DNA from: Paenirhodobacter ferrireducens
GTDB taxonomy: Bacteria; Pseudomonadota; Alphaproteobacteria; Rhodobacterales; Rhodobacteraceae
NCBI RefSeq assembly: GCF_004022265.1
Contig: NZ_SAVB01000020.1
Location: 1-64,000 of the forward strand
Length of the DNA stretch: 64,000 nt
Direction: 5' to 3'
The notes below the pieces were generated by a model. It saw only the letters and a program-made list of their open reading frames with translations, searched no databases and was not told the DNA's origin. Each line of letters starts with the position of its first letter. Within the stretch, counting starts at the first letter, position 1. Positions 36,661-45,957 of the stretch are shown one piece after another. The position numbers were made by a program, and so were the translations under genes.

Positions 36661-38138
36661 CTTGGCCCAAATACCTCGGGGTCCGGGGCAGCGCCCCGGG
36701 ACGCCCCGCCCGCGCGCCGCCCGGCACTTGCAGCAAGCGGAAACACCTTGGCCGGGTTCAACAGCCAGGGCGGGTCGAAGACATCCTTCACCCGCATCTG
36801 CGCCTCGAGATCGGCGGCGGTGAACTGCACCCCCATCAGGTCGCGCTTCTCGATGCCCACGCCATGCTCGCCGGTCAGACAGCCCCCCGCCGCGACGCAG
36901 AGCTTCAGGATCTCCGCACCCAGGGCCTCGGCCCGCTCCTGCTGCCCCGGGGTGTTGGCATCGTAAAGGATCAGCGGGTGCATGTTGCCATCGCCCGCGT
37001 GGAACACATTCGCCACCTCGAGCCCGAAGTCGCGGCCAAGCGCCGCGATGCCGCGCAGCACCTCGGGCAGCGCGCTGACCGGAATCGTGCCGTCAAGGCA
37101 GATGTAATCGCCCTTCTGCCCCATCGCGCCGAAGGCCGACTTGCGGCCGAGCCAGATCCGTCGCGCCTCCTCTGCGTCGCGCGCCTCGCGGAACTCGACC
37201 GGATCGTGGCGCAGGGCGATCTCGCGGATCAGGCCCAGCTGCTCGGCGATCTCGCCCGGGCTGCCCTCGCATTCGACGATCAGCAGCGCCTCGCAGTCGG
37301 GATACCCCGCGGCGCAGAAGGCCTCGGTCGCCTCGATGCAGGGCCGGTCCATGAACTCGATCGCGACGGGCAGGATGCCGGCGCGGATGATGTCGGCGAC
37401 ACAGGCCCCGGCGATCTCGTTCGCGGCAAAGCCGATCAGCACCGGCCGCGCGCCCTCGGGTTTCGGCAGGATGCGCAGCACCGCCTCGGTCACCACACCG
37501 AGCTGCCCTTCCGAGCCACACACGACGCCCAGCAGATCGAGCCCCGGGGCATCGCAGAAGGGTCCGCCCAGCTCGACCACCTCGCCCGCGCCGGTGACGA
37601 AGGTGACGCCCAGCAGGTTGTTCGTCGTCACCCCGTATTTCAGGCAATGCGCCCCACCGGAGTTCATCGCGATATTGCCGGCGATGGCGCAGGCAAGCTG
37701 GCTCGAGGGATCGGGCGCATAGAACCACCCCTCGCCCTCGATCGCCGCGGTGACCGACAGGTTCGTGCGCCCGGCCTCGACCCGGATGAAGCGGTTCTCG
37801 AAATCGACCTCGAGCACCCGGGTCATCCGCGCGAGCCCCAGCACCACCGAATCGGCGGTGGGCATGGCGCCGCCGGCAAGCGAGGTGCCGGCGCCGCGTG
37901 GCACCACCGGCACCCCCTCCTCCGTGCAGATCCGCAGCACCGCCGCGACCTCGGCCGTGGTGCGCGGCAGCACGACCGCGAGCGGCGCACAGCGCCAGGC
38001 CGAGAGCGCATCGCATTCATAGGCGCGCGTCTCGGCCGGGTCGTCGATCACCGAATCGGAAGGCAGCACCGCGCGCAGCCGCGCCACGATCTCTTGCTTG
38101 CGCGCGAGCACTCGCGCGGCTGGCACCGGCATATCCAT
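36657..38138 (-). CDS. glcD: Glycolate oxidase subunit GlcD (FAD-linked)
   Basis: A 493-aa FAD-linked oxidase that oxidises glycolate to glyoxylate. FAD-binding blocks are VPVVPRGAGTSLAGGAMP and DPSSQLACAIAGNIAMNSGGAHCLKYG; the C-terminal domain has HAGDGNMHPLILYD and GEHGVGIEKR. The ATG at 38138 follows GGAGGAGA. First gene of glcDEF, which salvages the phosphoglycolate product of photorespiration in CO2-fixing cells or uses external glycolate. Confidence 0.95.
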   Translation of the reverse strand: MDMPVPAARVLARKQEIVARLRAVLPSDSVIDDPAETRAYECDALSAWRCAPLAVVLPRTTAEVAAVLRICTEEGVPVVPRGAGTSLAGGAMPTADSVVLGLARMTRVLEVDFENRFIRVEAGRTNLSVTAAIEGEGWFYAPDPSSQLACAIAGNIAMNSGGAHCLKYGVTTNNLLGVTFVTGAGEVVELGGPFCDAPGLDLLGVVCGSEGQLGVVTEAVLRILPKPEGARPVLIGFAANEIAGACVADIIRAGILPVAIEFMDRPCIEATEAFCAAGYPDCEALLIVECEGSPGEIAEQLGLIREIALRHDPVEFREARDAEEARRIWLGRKSAFGAMGQKGDYICLDGTIPVSALPEVLRGIAALGRDFGLEVANVFHAGDGNMHPLILYDANTPGQQERAEALGAEILKLCVAAGGCLTGEHGVGIEKRDLMGVQFTAADLEAQMRVKDVFDPPWLLNPAKVFPLAASAGRRAGGASRGAAPDPEVFGPR

Positions 38139-38150
38139 GCGATCTCCTCC

Positions 38151-38173
38151 ACTGGTAAAAAAATATAACCAGT
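38151..38173. promoter_or_regulatory. Inverted repeat upstream of glcD, candidate operator
   Basis: ACTGGT (38151-38156) and ACCAGT (38168-38173) are perfect inverted arms around an A/T-only 11-base spacer, 13 bases before the glcD start. TGGT/ACCA arms recall GntR/FadR-type operators such as GlcC sites, but the spacer is longer than in those. Confidence 0.45.
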
Positions 38174-38219
38174 TCACGCATGAATCAAGCCAGAGCTTGC
38201 AGCCCCCCCCAGAATGCAA

Positions 38220-38284
38220 GACCCCGCCGGCTGCGACGCAGCGGCGGGGTCCTGAAACGAAAACCGGCCCCGCGAGGGGGCCGG
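38220..38284 (-). terminator. Terminator of tRNA-Val, plus a second hairpin
   Basis: Stem CCGGCCCC/GGGGCCGG (38264-38271 with 38277-38284); read on the minus strand it runs into TTTTCGTTTC, right after the tRNA. Further on, a 10-bp hairpin (38220-38229 with 38242-38251) gives a second barrier before the glcD promoter. Confidence 0.75.
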
Positions 38285-38292
38285 CAGAATTC

Positions 38293-38367
38293 TGGTGGGC
38301 GATAACGGATTTGAACCGCTGACATCTTCGATGTGAACGAAGCGCTCTACCGCTGAGCTAATCGCCC
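38293..38367 (-). tRNA. tRNA-Val (anticodon CAC)
   Basis: 75 bases including the encoded CCA. Acceptor arms GGGCGAT/ATCGCCC, D-arm GCTC/GAGC, anticodon stem CTTCG/CGAAG with loop TTCACAT (anticodon CAC, reads GUG), T-loop TTCAAAT. It lies 19 bases after the HU gene on the same strand and may share its transcript. Confidence 0.96.
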
Positions 38368-38386
38368 GGTGGAGTGGCTTCTAGCG

Positions 38387-38767
38387 TCACTCCTCGGCCT
38401 CTGCAAGAGGGGCCTCGTCGGTTTTTTCGCCCTTCTTGCCACCGGCCTCGATCCGCTTCAGCTTAATCTGCAGCAGATCACCGTCCTTGCCGGCGTGCTT
38501 GGTCACGCGCAGTTTGCCAAGCGGCGGGATGGCCAGGCTTTCGCCATTGGCCAGCGCCTCGCCCAGAACCTGCAGAACCGCATCGGTGATCTCGCGCACC
38601 TTGCCCTTCTTCACCCCGGCGGCAAGTGCGACGCGCTCGACAAAATCCTTCTTGCGGAGCACGAGGCTCGCTCCGCCCTCTTCCGCCGGCGTCGGACCGG
38701 TCTCGGTCCCCGCCGCGTCGTCGGGCATATCGTCTTCGGCAAACTCTTGCATCATGGAACTGGTCAT
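38387..38767 (-). CDS. HU-family DNA-binding protein
   Basis: A 126-aa protein, longer than usual HU (about 90 aa) because of an acidic N-terminal extension of some 35 residues (DDMPDDAAGTETGPTPAEE) and a charged C-terminal tail. The HU core is RKKDFVERVALAAGVKKGKVREITDAVLQVL followed by LGKLRVTKHAG; the long DNA-binding arms are short here. The ATG at 38767 has GAGAGG upstream. The frame continues upstream without similarity. Confidence 0.82.
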   Translation of the reverse strand: MTSSMMQEFAEDDMPDDAAGTETGPTPAEEGGASLVLRKKDFVERVALAAGVKKGKVREITDAVLQVLGEALANGESLAIPPLGKLRVTKHAGKDGDLLQIKLKRIEAGGKKGEKTDEAPLAEAEE

Positions 38768-38940
38768 CTGCGCCTCTCGCAACTGATTCGAGGTCAGAGT
38801 ATGGTGCAGAAACACGCCGATCCAGCACCCAAACGCGGACGATCGCGGAATCTTTCGCGCTCGCGGCATGAATTCTTGACCGAAGGACAAGATGCCCGCA
38901 CGCTTCGGGGACGACCCCACCTAACCACTAAGGAGTTCCG

Positions 38941-39159
38941 ATGCGCAAACTGTTGCTGACTGCCACCGCCCTGTCCTTCGCTGCTCCCGCGGCGTTTGCC
39001 GGGGGTTACGAAAAGCCCATCATCGAGACCGAACCCGTGGTCGTGGCCGCGCCCTCGACCAGCAATCCCGCGCTGGTCGTGCCCGCGGTGCTGCTGCTCG
39101 CGCTTGCCGTCGCAGCCGGCGGCTCGTCGAGCAGCTCGACCAGCGGCGCCGGGAGCTGA
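38941..39159 (+). CDS. 72-aa exported small protein, function unknown
   Basis: Starts MRKLLLTATALSFAAPAAFAGG, a clear signal peptide with cleavage after AFA. The mature part of about 52 residues has one hydrophobic stretch (ALVVPAVLLLALAVAA) and a Ser/Gly-rich tail. TAAGGAG lies at a good distance from the ATG. I do not recognise a family. Followed by its own terminator. Confidence 0.75.
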   Translation: MRKLLLTATALSFAAPAAFAGGYEKPIIETEPVVVAAPSTSNPALVVPAVLLLALAVAAGGSSSSSTSGAGS

Positions 39160-39189
39160 TCCACCCGATCAGAGGCCGGCTGAAACGGA

Positions 39190-39222
39190 AACGCGCCCCT
39201 CACGGGGCGCGTTCTCATTTTT
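39190..39222 (+). terminator. Rho-independent terminator
   Basis: A 10-bp stem (39190-39199 with 39204-39213, TCAC loop) followed by TTCTCATTTTT. Being GC-symmetric, it may also stop lon transcripts from the other strand. Confidence 0.85.
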
Positions 39223-39238
39223 CAGGAACGGGCGGCGC

Positions 39239-41653
39239 TCAATGCGCAGTGGCGACGTGGCCCTCGCGCGCAGCCAGCGCAGCCGCGGCCGCGGCGGCTT
39301 CCTCGGCCTCCTCGTCCCATTCGATCGGCTCGGGCATCCGCACCAGCGCACGCGGCAGCACCTCGCGCACATGGCTCACCGGGATGATCGTCAGCCCCTC
39401 CTTCACGTTCTCGGGGATGTCGATCAGGTCCTTCTCGTTCTCCTCGGGGATCAGCACGGTCTTGATGCCCCCCCGCAGCGCGGCGAGCAGCTTCTCCTTG
39501 AGGCCGCCGATCGGCAGCACGTTGCCGCGCAGCGTCACCTCGCCGGTCATCGCGATGTCCTTGTGCACCGCAATGCCGGTCAGCACCGAGACGATCGAGG
39601 TGACCATGGCGATGCCCGCGCTCGGCCCGTCCTTCGGCGTCGCACCCTCGGGAACGTGGACGTGGATGTCGACCTTCTCGAACTTCGTCGGCTTGATGCC
39701 AAGTTCAGGCGCGATCGAGCGCACATAGCTCGACGCCGCCTCGATCGATTCCTTCATCACGTCGCCGAGCTTGCCGGTGGTCTTCATCCGCCCCTTGCCG
39801 GGCAGCTTCAGCGCCTCGATCTGCAGCAGATCGCCACCGACCGAGGTCCAGGCAAGCCCGGTCACCACGCCGACCTGATCTTCCTTCTCGGCCAGACCAT
39901 AGCGGAAGCGCTTCACGCCGAGGTAATCCTCGAGCTTCGCGCCATCGACGGTGACGGCTTTCACCGCGCCCTTCGACTTCAGGATCTCGGTCACCGCCTT
40001 GCGCGCCAGCTTGGCGATGGCCCGTTCGAGCGACCGCACCCCCGCCTCGCGGGTGTAATAGCGCACGATGTCGCGCAGCGCCTCGTCGGTGACGGTGAAC
40101 TCGGTCTTCTTCAGCCCGTTCGCCTTCGTCTCCTTGTCGACAAGGTGCTGGCGCGCGATCTCGATCTTCTCGTCCTCGGTGTAGCCCGAGAGCGGGATGA
40201 TCTCCATCCGGTCCATCAGCGGTTCGGGCATGTTGTAGCTGTTCGCCGTGGTGATGAACATCACGTTGGACAGATCATACTCGACCTCGAGATAGTGGTC
40301 GACGAAGGTGCCGTTCTGTTCCGGGTCGAGCACCTCGAGCATCGCCGAAGCCGGGTCGCCACGGAAGTCCTGCCCCATCTTGTCGATCTCGTCGAGCAGG
40401 ATGAGCGGATTCGTGGTCTTCGCCTTCTTCAACGCCTGGATGATCTTGCCGGGCATCGAGCCGATATAGGTGCGCCGGTGACCACGGATCTCGCTCTCAT
40501 CGCGCACGCCGCCAAGCGAGATGCGGATGAACTCGCGCCCCGTCGCCTTGGCGACCGAGCGGCCGAGCGAGGTCTTGCCGACGCCGGGCGGGCCGACGAG
40601 GCACAGGATCGGCCCCTTCAGCTTGTCGGACCGCGCCTGCACGGCGAGGTATTCGACGATCCGCTCCTTGACCTTCTCGAGGCCATAGTGATCGGCGTCG
40701 AGCACCTTCTCGGCGGCGGCGAGATCCTTCTTCACCCGGCTCTTCACGCCCCACGGCAGGCTCAGCAGCCAGTCGAGATAGTTGCGCACCACCGTCGCCT
40801 CGGCCGACATCGGCGACATCGACTTCAGCTTCTTCAGCTCGCCCTCGGCCTTTTCCCGGGCCTCCTTGGAGAACTTCGTGGCGCGGATCTTCTCCTCGAG
40901 TTCGTTGAGCTCGTTCTGGCCTTCCTCGCCATCGCCCAGCTCGCGCTGAATGGCCTTCATCTGCTCATTCAGGTAATACTCCCGCTGGGTCTTCTCCATC
41001 TGCGACTTGACGCGCGACTTGATCTTCTTCTCGACCTGCAGGACGGAAACCTCCCCCTGCATCAGGCCATAGACCTTCTCGAGCCGCGTGCTGACGTCGA
41101 GCGTCTCGAGCAGCTCCTGCTTGGCCTTCACCTCGAGCCCGAGATGGCCGGCGACGAGATCGGCCAGCTTGTCGGCCTCCTGCGTCTCGGCGACGGCGGC
41201 CAGCGCCTCCTCGGGGATGTTCTTCTTGATCTTCGCGTAGCGCTCGAATTCCTCGGCGACCGAGCGCAGCAGCGCGCGGATCGTCTCGGTGTCGCCCTCG
41301 GTTTCTTCGAGCACCTCGGCTTCGGCCTCGAAATAGGCGTCATTGGGCAGGAACTCCGCGATGCGCACGCGGGTGCGCCCCTCGACGAGCACCTTCACGG
41401 TGCCGTCGGGCAGCTTGAGCAGTTGCAGGACATTGGCCAGCACGCCGGTGCGGAAAATCCCCTCGGTCGTGGGCTCGTCCACCGCCGGGTCGATCTGGCT
41501 TGCAAGCAGGATCTGGCGATCGTCTGCCATCACCGCTTCCAGCGCCCGGACGGATTTCTCCCGGCCGACGAACAGCGGGACGATCATGTGCGGGAACACC
41601 ACGATGTCGCGCAGCGGCAGGACGGGATAGGTGGTCGAGAGGGTCTCGGTCAT
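39239..41653 (-). CDS. lon: ATP-dependent protease Lon
   Basis: An 804-aa protease. The N-terminal domain starts [23 protein letters not shown]; Walker A is [15 protein letters not shown] (near residue 355) and Walker [14 protein letters not shown]; the C-terminal protease domain has the catalytic serine in [11 protein letters not shown] and lysine in [14 protein letters not shown]. It degrades misfolded and regulatory proteins. Three ATGs in a row (41659, 41656, 41653); the last has the best spacing from AGAGGA. RpoH-like promoter upstream. Confidence 0.97.
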   Translation of the reverse strand: MTETLSTTYPVLPLRDIVVFPHMIVPLFVGREKSVRALEAVMADDRQILLASQIDPAVDEPTTEGIFRTGVLANVLQLLKLPDGTVKVLVEGRTRVRIAEFLPNDAYFEAEAEVLEETEGDTETIRALLRSVAEEFERYAKIKKNIPEEALAAVAETQEADKLADLVAGHLGLEVKAKQELLETLDVSTRLEKVYGLMQGEVSVLQVEKKIKSRVKSQMEKTQREYYLNEQMKAIQRELGDGEEGQNELNELEEKIRATKFSKEAREKAEGELKKLKSMSPMSAEATVVRNYLDWLLSLPWGVKSRVKKDLAAAEKVLDADHYGLEKVKERIVEYLAVQARSDKLKGPILCLVGPPGVGKTSLGRSVAKATGREFIRISLGGVRDESEIRGHRRTYIGSMPGKIIQALKKAKTTNPLILLDEIDKMGQDFRGDPASAMLEVLDPEQNGTFVDHYLEVEYDLSNVMFITTANSYNMPEPLMDRMEIIPLSGYTEDEKIEIARQHLVDKETKANGLKKTEFTVTDEALRDIVRYYTREAGVRSLERAIAKLARKAVTEILKSKGAVKAVTVDGAKLEDYLGVKRFRYGLAEKEDQVGVVTGLAWTSVGGDLLQIEALKLPGKGRMKTTGKLGDVMKESIEAASSYVRSIAPELGIKPTKFEKVDIHVHVPEGATPKDGPSAGIAMVTSIVSVLTGIAVHKDIAMTGEVTLRGNVLPIGGLKEKLLAALRGGIKTVLIPEENEKDLIDIPENVKEGLTIIPVSHVREVLPRALVRMPEPIEWDEEAEEAAAAAAALAAREGHVATAH

Positions 41654-41725
41654 CATCATTCCTCTTTGGCGAAAGGGCACCGGCCCCGCCCCTGCGGCAG
41701 CCCCGGCCCTTCCCGGTTTGACCAT

Positions 41726-41754
41726 ATCTAGGGGTGAGGCAGGCCCGCTTCAAC
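41726..41754 (-). promoter_or_regulatory. RpoH (sigma-32)-like promoter of lon
   Basis: On the minus strand: GTTGAA (41749-41754), a 16-base spacer and CCTAGAT (41726-41732), 73 bases upstream of the lon start. lon belongs to the RpoH regulon in many bacteria. Confidence 0.6.
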
Positions 41755-41854
41755 CAGTGCACCGGTGCGCTGCGTCACGTCTCCTTTACAATGCAGGCAG
41801 CCCCGCGCCGGGGCAAGCCCGGATCGGCGCCCCGGATCGGCCGCGGCGCGGGGA

Positions 41855-43204
41855 TCAGCGCGGCAACACCAGCTCGGCGCTCAGCCCGCCCAGCCGCGCA
41901 CTCTCGCCAAGCCGCAGACTGCCGCCGTGCCGGCGCATCACATCGGCAGCGATCGACAGCCCTAGCCCCACCCCCGGCCCTCGGTCCTGATTGCGCGAGG
42001 GATCGAGCCGGGCGAAGGGGCGCAGCGCCTCCTCGCGCCGCTCAGGCGGGATACCGGGACCGTCATCCTCGACGAGGATCCGCACCGATTTCGGCGAGAG
42101 CACGACCGAGACCTCGGCCCGCGTGCCATAGCGCACCGCATTGCCGATCAGGTTCTCGAGCGCGCGGCGGATCGCATCCGGGCGGGCGGTGATCTCGATC
42201 TGCCCAGCCCCCGGACAGGCGGTCAGCGCCACCTGCTGGCCCGCCCGCTCGGCATCCTCGACCACCCGCGCCACCAGCTGGCAGGGGTCGATCCGCTCGG
42301 GTTCGCCCGCCGTCGCGCCTTCGCGCGCGAAATCGAGGAAGGCATCGACGAGCTTGCCCATTTCTGCCACGTCGCGCTCCATCGCGGCGATCTCGTCGCG
42401 GCTGTCGTCATCCTCGGGCAGCATCGACAGGCCAAGCCGCAGCCGGGTCAGCGGCGTGCGCAGGTCGTGGCTGATCCCCGAGAGCATCAGCGTGCGCTGC
42501 TCGATCTGCCGGATGATGCGGGCGCGCATATCGACGAAGGCGGCGCCCGCGGTGCGCACCTCGGTCGCGCCCGAGGGGTGATAGCTCACCACCTGCCCCT
42601 TGCCGAAGGCATCGGCCGCCCGCGCAAGCCGCTGGATCGGGCGCAGCTGGTTGCGCAGGAAGATGAAGGCGATCAGCGTCATCAGCAGCGACACCATGAC
42701 CATCAGCACCAGCAGCTGGTGCGGGTTCGAGGCCGAGACCCAGGCGCGCTGGAAGGTGATCCGCGCCACCCCCCAGGGGGTGTCGACCAAGAGCTTGACG
42801 CGCGAGCCCTCGCTCAGGTCGATCGCCCGCAGATCGGCGACGCCCGCCCGGATCGTGTCGATCACCACGATGCCGGTCAGGTCGGTGAAGGGGCGCTGGT
42901 CGCGGGTGATCTGATCTTCCGGGGCACCGGCCGGCAGTTCGACCTGCAGGCCGAGCGGCTCGGCCAGATCGTCGATCACCGCCTGCGCCGCGGCAAGCGA
43001 CGGCGCCGCCTCGACCCGGTCGACGACCAGCGCGATCTCGCGCAGCATCGAGGCGGTCATCTGCCGCGTCACCCGCTCGAAATGGCGCTGGATGAAGACC
43101 ACCGAGACGACGAGCTGGATGGTGACCACCGGCAAAATCAGGATCAGCGCGGCCCGCCCGTACAGCCCGCGTGGCATGATCTGTTTGAGCCAGCCGAATT
43201 TCAT
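41855..43204 (-). CDS. EnvZ-type sensor histidine kinase (orphan)
   Basis: A 449-aa membrane kinase: helix 1 at about residues 17-38, a periplasmic loop to about 165, helix 2, a HAMP domain, then HisKA with SGISHDLRTPLTRLRLGL and the HATPase region (LENLIGNAVRYG, DDGPGIPP, GVGLGLSIAADVMRRHGG). All kinase boxes are intact. No response regulator gene is adjacent; the only one in the window is petR, 35 kb away. Followed by lon on the same strand after 201 bp. Confidence 0.9.
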   Translation of the reverse strand: MKFGWLKQIMPRGLYGRAALILILPVVTIQLVVSVVFIQRHFERVTRQMTASMLREIALVVDRVEAAPSLAAAQAVIDDLAEPLGLQVELPAGAPEDQITRDQRPFTDLTGIVVIDTIRAGVADLRAIDLSEGSRVKLLVDTPWGVARITFQRAWVSASNPHQLLVLMVMVSLLMTLIAFIFLRNQLRPIQRLARAADAFGKGQVVSYHPSGATEVRTAGAAFVDMRARIIRQIEQRTLMLSGISHDLRTPLTRLRLGLSMLPEDDDSRDEIAAMERDVAEMGKLVDAFLDFAREGATAGEPERIDPCQLVARVVEDAERAGQQVALTACPGAGQIEITARPDAIRRALENLIGNAVRYGTRAEVSVVLSPKSVRILVEDDGPGIPPERREEALRPFARLDPSRNQDRGPGVGLGLSIAADVMRRHGGSLRLGESARLGGLSAELVLPR

Positions 43205-43246
43205 GGCAGAACCCTAGCCGGACGGGCGGCAGAGAGGAAGCGGAAG

Positions 43247-44125
43247 ATGGCGATGGAGAGGCTCGAGGCGGGGCTGCGGCGGATCGTGGCACCGAACCCC
43301 TCGCCGATGACGCTCGAGGGCACCTGCAGCTATGTGCTCGGCACCGGCGCGGTGGCGGTGATCGACCCCGGCCCGGCCGATGCGGGCCATCTGCGCGCCA
43401 TCCTCGAAGGCCTTGATCCGGGCGAGCGGGTGGCGGCGATTCTCGTCACCCATGCCCATCTCGACCATTCCCCGGGCGCGCGGACGCTCGCCGAGGCGAC
43501 CGGGGCCAAGGTCCATGCCTTCGGCCCGCCCGAGGCCGGCCGCTCGGACGTGATGGCGCGGCTCGCGGCCGGGGGGCTGGCGGGCGGTGGCGAGGGCGTC
43601 GATCGCGCCTTCCGCCCCGACGTGACGCTCGCCGACGGCGAGGAGATCGGGCTTGGCGACTGGCAGGTGACGGCGCTGCACACGCCCGGGCATTTCTGTA
43701 ACCACCTCAGCTTCGCCTGGGGCGATGCGCTGTTTTCGGGCGACCATGTGATGGGCTGGGCCTCGACGCTGATCTCGCCGCCCGATGGCGATCTGGGCGA
43801 CTATTTCCGCTCTCTCGACCGGCTCGCCTCACGGGACTGGCGGGTGTTCTACCCGGGCCATGGCGCCCCGGTCGGAGCGACGGCCGCACGGCTGGGCGAG
43901 CTTGCCGCGCACCGGCGCGACCGCAGCGCACAGATCCTTGCCGCGCTCGAGGCCGGTCCGGCCACCGTTGCGACGCTGACCGCGACAATCTACACTGACA
44001 CGCCGCCGGCGCTCCTGGCCGCCGCAGCGCGCAATGTCTTTGCGCATCTTGTTGAAATGACCTCGCAAAATGAGGTCGCCCCCGAGGGATCCCTGTCCCC
44101 TTCGGCGCGCTTTTCGCGGCGTTGA
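43247..44125 (+). CDS. MBL-fold metallohydrolase
   Basis: A 292-aa protein with the metallo-beta-lactamase metal motif THAHLDHSPG, HTPGHFCNHLSF, the aspartate in SGDHVMGW and the histidine in YPGHGAP. A C-terminal winged-helix-like part (residues about 225-280) is typical of LACTB2-like members, which include RNA nucleases. The substrate is unknown. ATG at 43247 (GAGAGGAAG upstream); ATG at 43253 also possible. Confidence 0.85.
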   Translation: MAMERLEAGLRRIVAPNPSPMTLEGTCSYVLGTGAVAVIDPGPADAGHLRAILEGLDPGERVAAILVTHAHLDHSPGARTLAEATGAKVHAFGPPEAGRSDVMARLAAGGLAGGGEGVDRAFRPDVTLADGEEIGLGDWQVTALHTPGHFCNHLSFAWGDALFSGDHVMGWASTLISPPDGDLGDYFRSLDRLASRDWRVFYPGHGAPVGATAARLGELAAHRRDRSAQILAALEAGPATVATLTATIYTDTPPALLAAAARNVFAHLVEMTSQNEVAPEGSLSPSARFSRR

Positions 44126-44195
44126 CGGAAACGGCAAAAAACGCGCAGCTCCCCCTTGCGCCAGTGTCACGTGGCCTTTATAGAACGGCGCGTGT

Positions 44196-44270
44196 TCCGG
44201 CGTAGCTCAGCGGTAGAGCAGTTGACTGTTAATCAATTGGTCGTAGGTTCGATCCCTACCGCCGGAGCCA
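44196..44270 (+). tRNA. tRNA-Asn (anticodon GTT), copy 1
   Basis: 75 bases with encoded CCA. Acceptor TCCGGCG/CGCCGGA, D-arm GCTC/GAGC, anticodon loop CTGTTAA (GTT), T-loop TTCGATC. Confidence 0.97.
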
Positions 44271-44310
44271 GATCCCCCTGTCAGGGATGCACGCATGACA
44301 GATACCGTGT

Positions 44311-44385
44311 TCCGGCGTAGCTCAGCGGTAGAGCAGTTGACTGTTAATCAATTGGTCGTAGGTTCGATCCCTACCGCCGGAGCCA
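44311..44385 (+). tRNA. tRNA-Asn (anticodon GTT), copy 2
   Basis: Identical to copy 1 over all 75 bases, with CGTGT also repeated just upstream; 40 bases separate the copies. The decayed island begins immediately after its 3' end, so this copy is the likely integration target. Confidence 0.97.
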
Positions 44386-44661
44386 AATTACCTAGCTACA
44401 ACAAGCACTTAAGCGGCCCCTTTCACGGGGTTGGTATGCTATTGGCGGCCCGTGCTAGCGCTATTCTAGCCGCTGCACATGAATCATAGCAGTCAGCAAA
44501 AAGCGACCCGCTGCACATGCACCCGGGCAGCTTCTACCGTTGCGAGCGACAAGGAGTAGCCGCTGACGGCTGGCTCCGTTGGATTTACGAGGGACGGTTG
44601 CCTACGCTTCGCACGGCTGGCGAGGCCGCGTGCCGCTGCTCTGCCACTCCTGCGGCAGCGG
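44386..44661. other. Gene-free island edge
   Basis: No gene, RNA or strong hairpin that I can support. Composition is visibly less GC-rich at 44386-44520 than in the flanking core genes. Confidence 0.5.
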
Positions 44662-44961
44662 CTATGATGTTCGTCTCTGCCCCTTCGGGGCCGCTTTGCA
44701 CTCGCCACACATCCTCGGCGCGATCCGGTTGAGGATGTGACCACAGGCCGTCAGATCGCCTGCCTTCGCCGCGTCAAGCACGACGCGCACAACGTCCAGA
44801 CCTTCTTCGTTCAGGGCGCGGGCGATCTTGTCGCTCTTGCTGAGCGATCCTTTGGGGCGGCCCGCCCGGCAGTCGCTGACCCCCTTGGGCCAGCGACTGC
44901 CGGGCGGGGCAGGATCAGGCACGAAGCCTTCCATCCAGCTAGGTTTGATTACGTCTGCCAT
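44662..44961 (-). CDS. DUF5681-like phage-type protein
   Basis: A 99-aa protein. The block SRWPKGVSDCRAGRPKGSLSK followed by a helical region (ALNEEGLDVVRVVLDAAKAG) fits DUF5681, which is found next to phage terminase genes and resembles small terminase N-terminal parts. ATG at 44961 with AGGTG upstream. It lies 32 bases after the truncated gene 44994-45740 on the same strand, which suggests a remnant of a phage or transposable-phage operon. Confidence 0.6.
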   Translation of the reverse strand: MADVIKPSWMEGFVPDPAPPGSRWPKGVSDCRAGRPKGSLSKSDKIARALNEEGLDVVRVVLDAAKAGDLTACGHILNRIAPRMCGECKAAPKGQRRTS

Positions 44962-44993
44962 TGGCACCTGCATCAACAGTTTCGATTCAGGGG

Positions 44994-45740
44994 TCAGGCG
45001 TGCTGCCGGTAGACCTTGACGGAGGCGTTGCGCTTCTTGCGGTAGGCATCCGGTCCTTCGGTGCGATACCCGAGGGTCTTGCCCTCCGGGCCGGGGATGG
45101 GGATTTGGATGACGCCCACCGCCTTGATCGGCTCTTTCAGCACCTGCGGTCCGTGGCGTTCAAGGTAGTCGCGGGCAGCGGTCAGCGCCTTCAACCGCTT
45201 CGTTGCCTCGGGCTTCGTCATCTCGTTGTAGAGGCGGGTGAAGTGCGCGTGCATCTCCTTGGACAAGCCCGACAGCATCGGAGGCGCGCCGCAAACCGCG
45301 TTCAGCACGTCCAGATCCTTGTCGCCGACCGCCTTCTCAAGCAGGCCCACCCGGTCAGGGGACTTCTGCATCAGGGCGCGCACCTCACCGCTCACCATCT
45401 TGCCCGCCTGCTCTTTCACGCTGGCGGACAGGTCGCTTTCCAGCGACTTGATCGTCGTCGTGAACCGGGCGATTGCACCGTCCAACTGGCGGGTGACACC
45501 CTCCAGCTTCGCCATCGCGTAGTCGTCGGCCTTGAGCAGCGCGGCTGGCTCGGTCAGCGTCGGGTCGGAGAACGCGGCTTCCCGGTAATCGTAGATCGAG
45601 CCGAGGCAGGTGTGTGCCGCTGTCAGGGCTTCGGTCGCAGGAGCGATGAAAACGCGGGTGTCGTCGTCCACGCCGTCGAACGCCGCGATGTTGTCGGGGT
45701 GAAGGCTCAGGGGAACCCTCCGCCAGAACTCCGAAACCAT
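44994..45740 (-). pseudogene. 5'-truncated hypothetical gene joined to an IS30 fragment
   Basis: An open frame of 248 codons. From about PDNIAAFDGVDDD onward it reads as a helical soluble protein (LLEKAVGDKDLDVLNAV, LTAARDYLERHG) of unknown family. Its first ten or so codons (MVSEFWRRV) lie in sequence belonging to the IS30 fragment read in another frame, so the native 5' end was lost at about 45722. A product could still be made from the ATG at 45740. Confidence 0.6.
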
Positions 45741-45957
45741 CGGGTTCCGACCGGAGCGGAAACTCCCGCTGCAACAGCGGCTTCTTCGCTGGACAGCCCC
45801 GCTGCAATCTCCCGCCAGAACCGGTACAGATGCTCACGCTGCCAGACTGGCGGCCGATCTGGCGAGGATAATTTGCGTCGCATCGAACGCTCCGACTTCC
45901 GTCTTCCTGACATCAACAACACCTCCAATAGCGGGGTGTTGCGACGACCGGTTGAAT
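45722..45957 (-). mobile_element. IS30-family transposase fragment (N-terminus only)
   Basis: From the ATG at 45913: MSGRRKSERSMRRKLSS, then FWREIAAGLSSEEAAVAAGVS, APVGTRWFRSSGG, the usual N-terminus of a class of IS30 transposases. The match stops at about 45722, so most of the gene is gone. The likely element end is near 45957, where GGTGTTGCGACGACCGGTT occurs. Confidence 0.75.
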
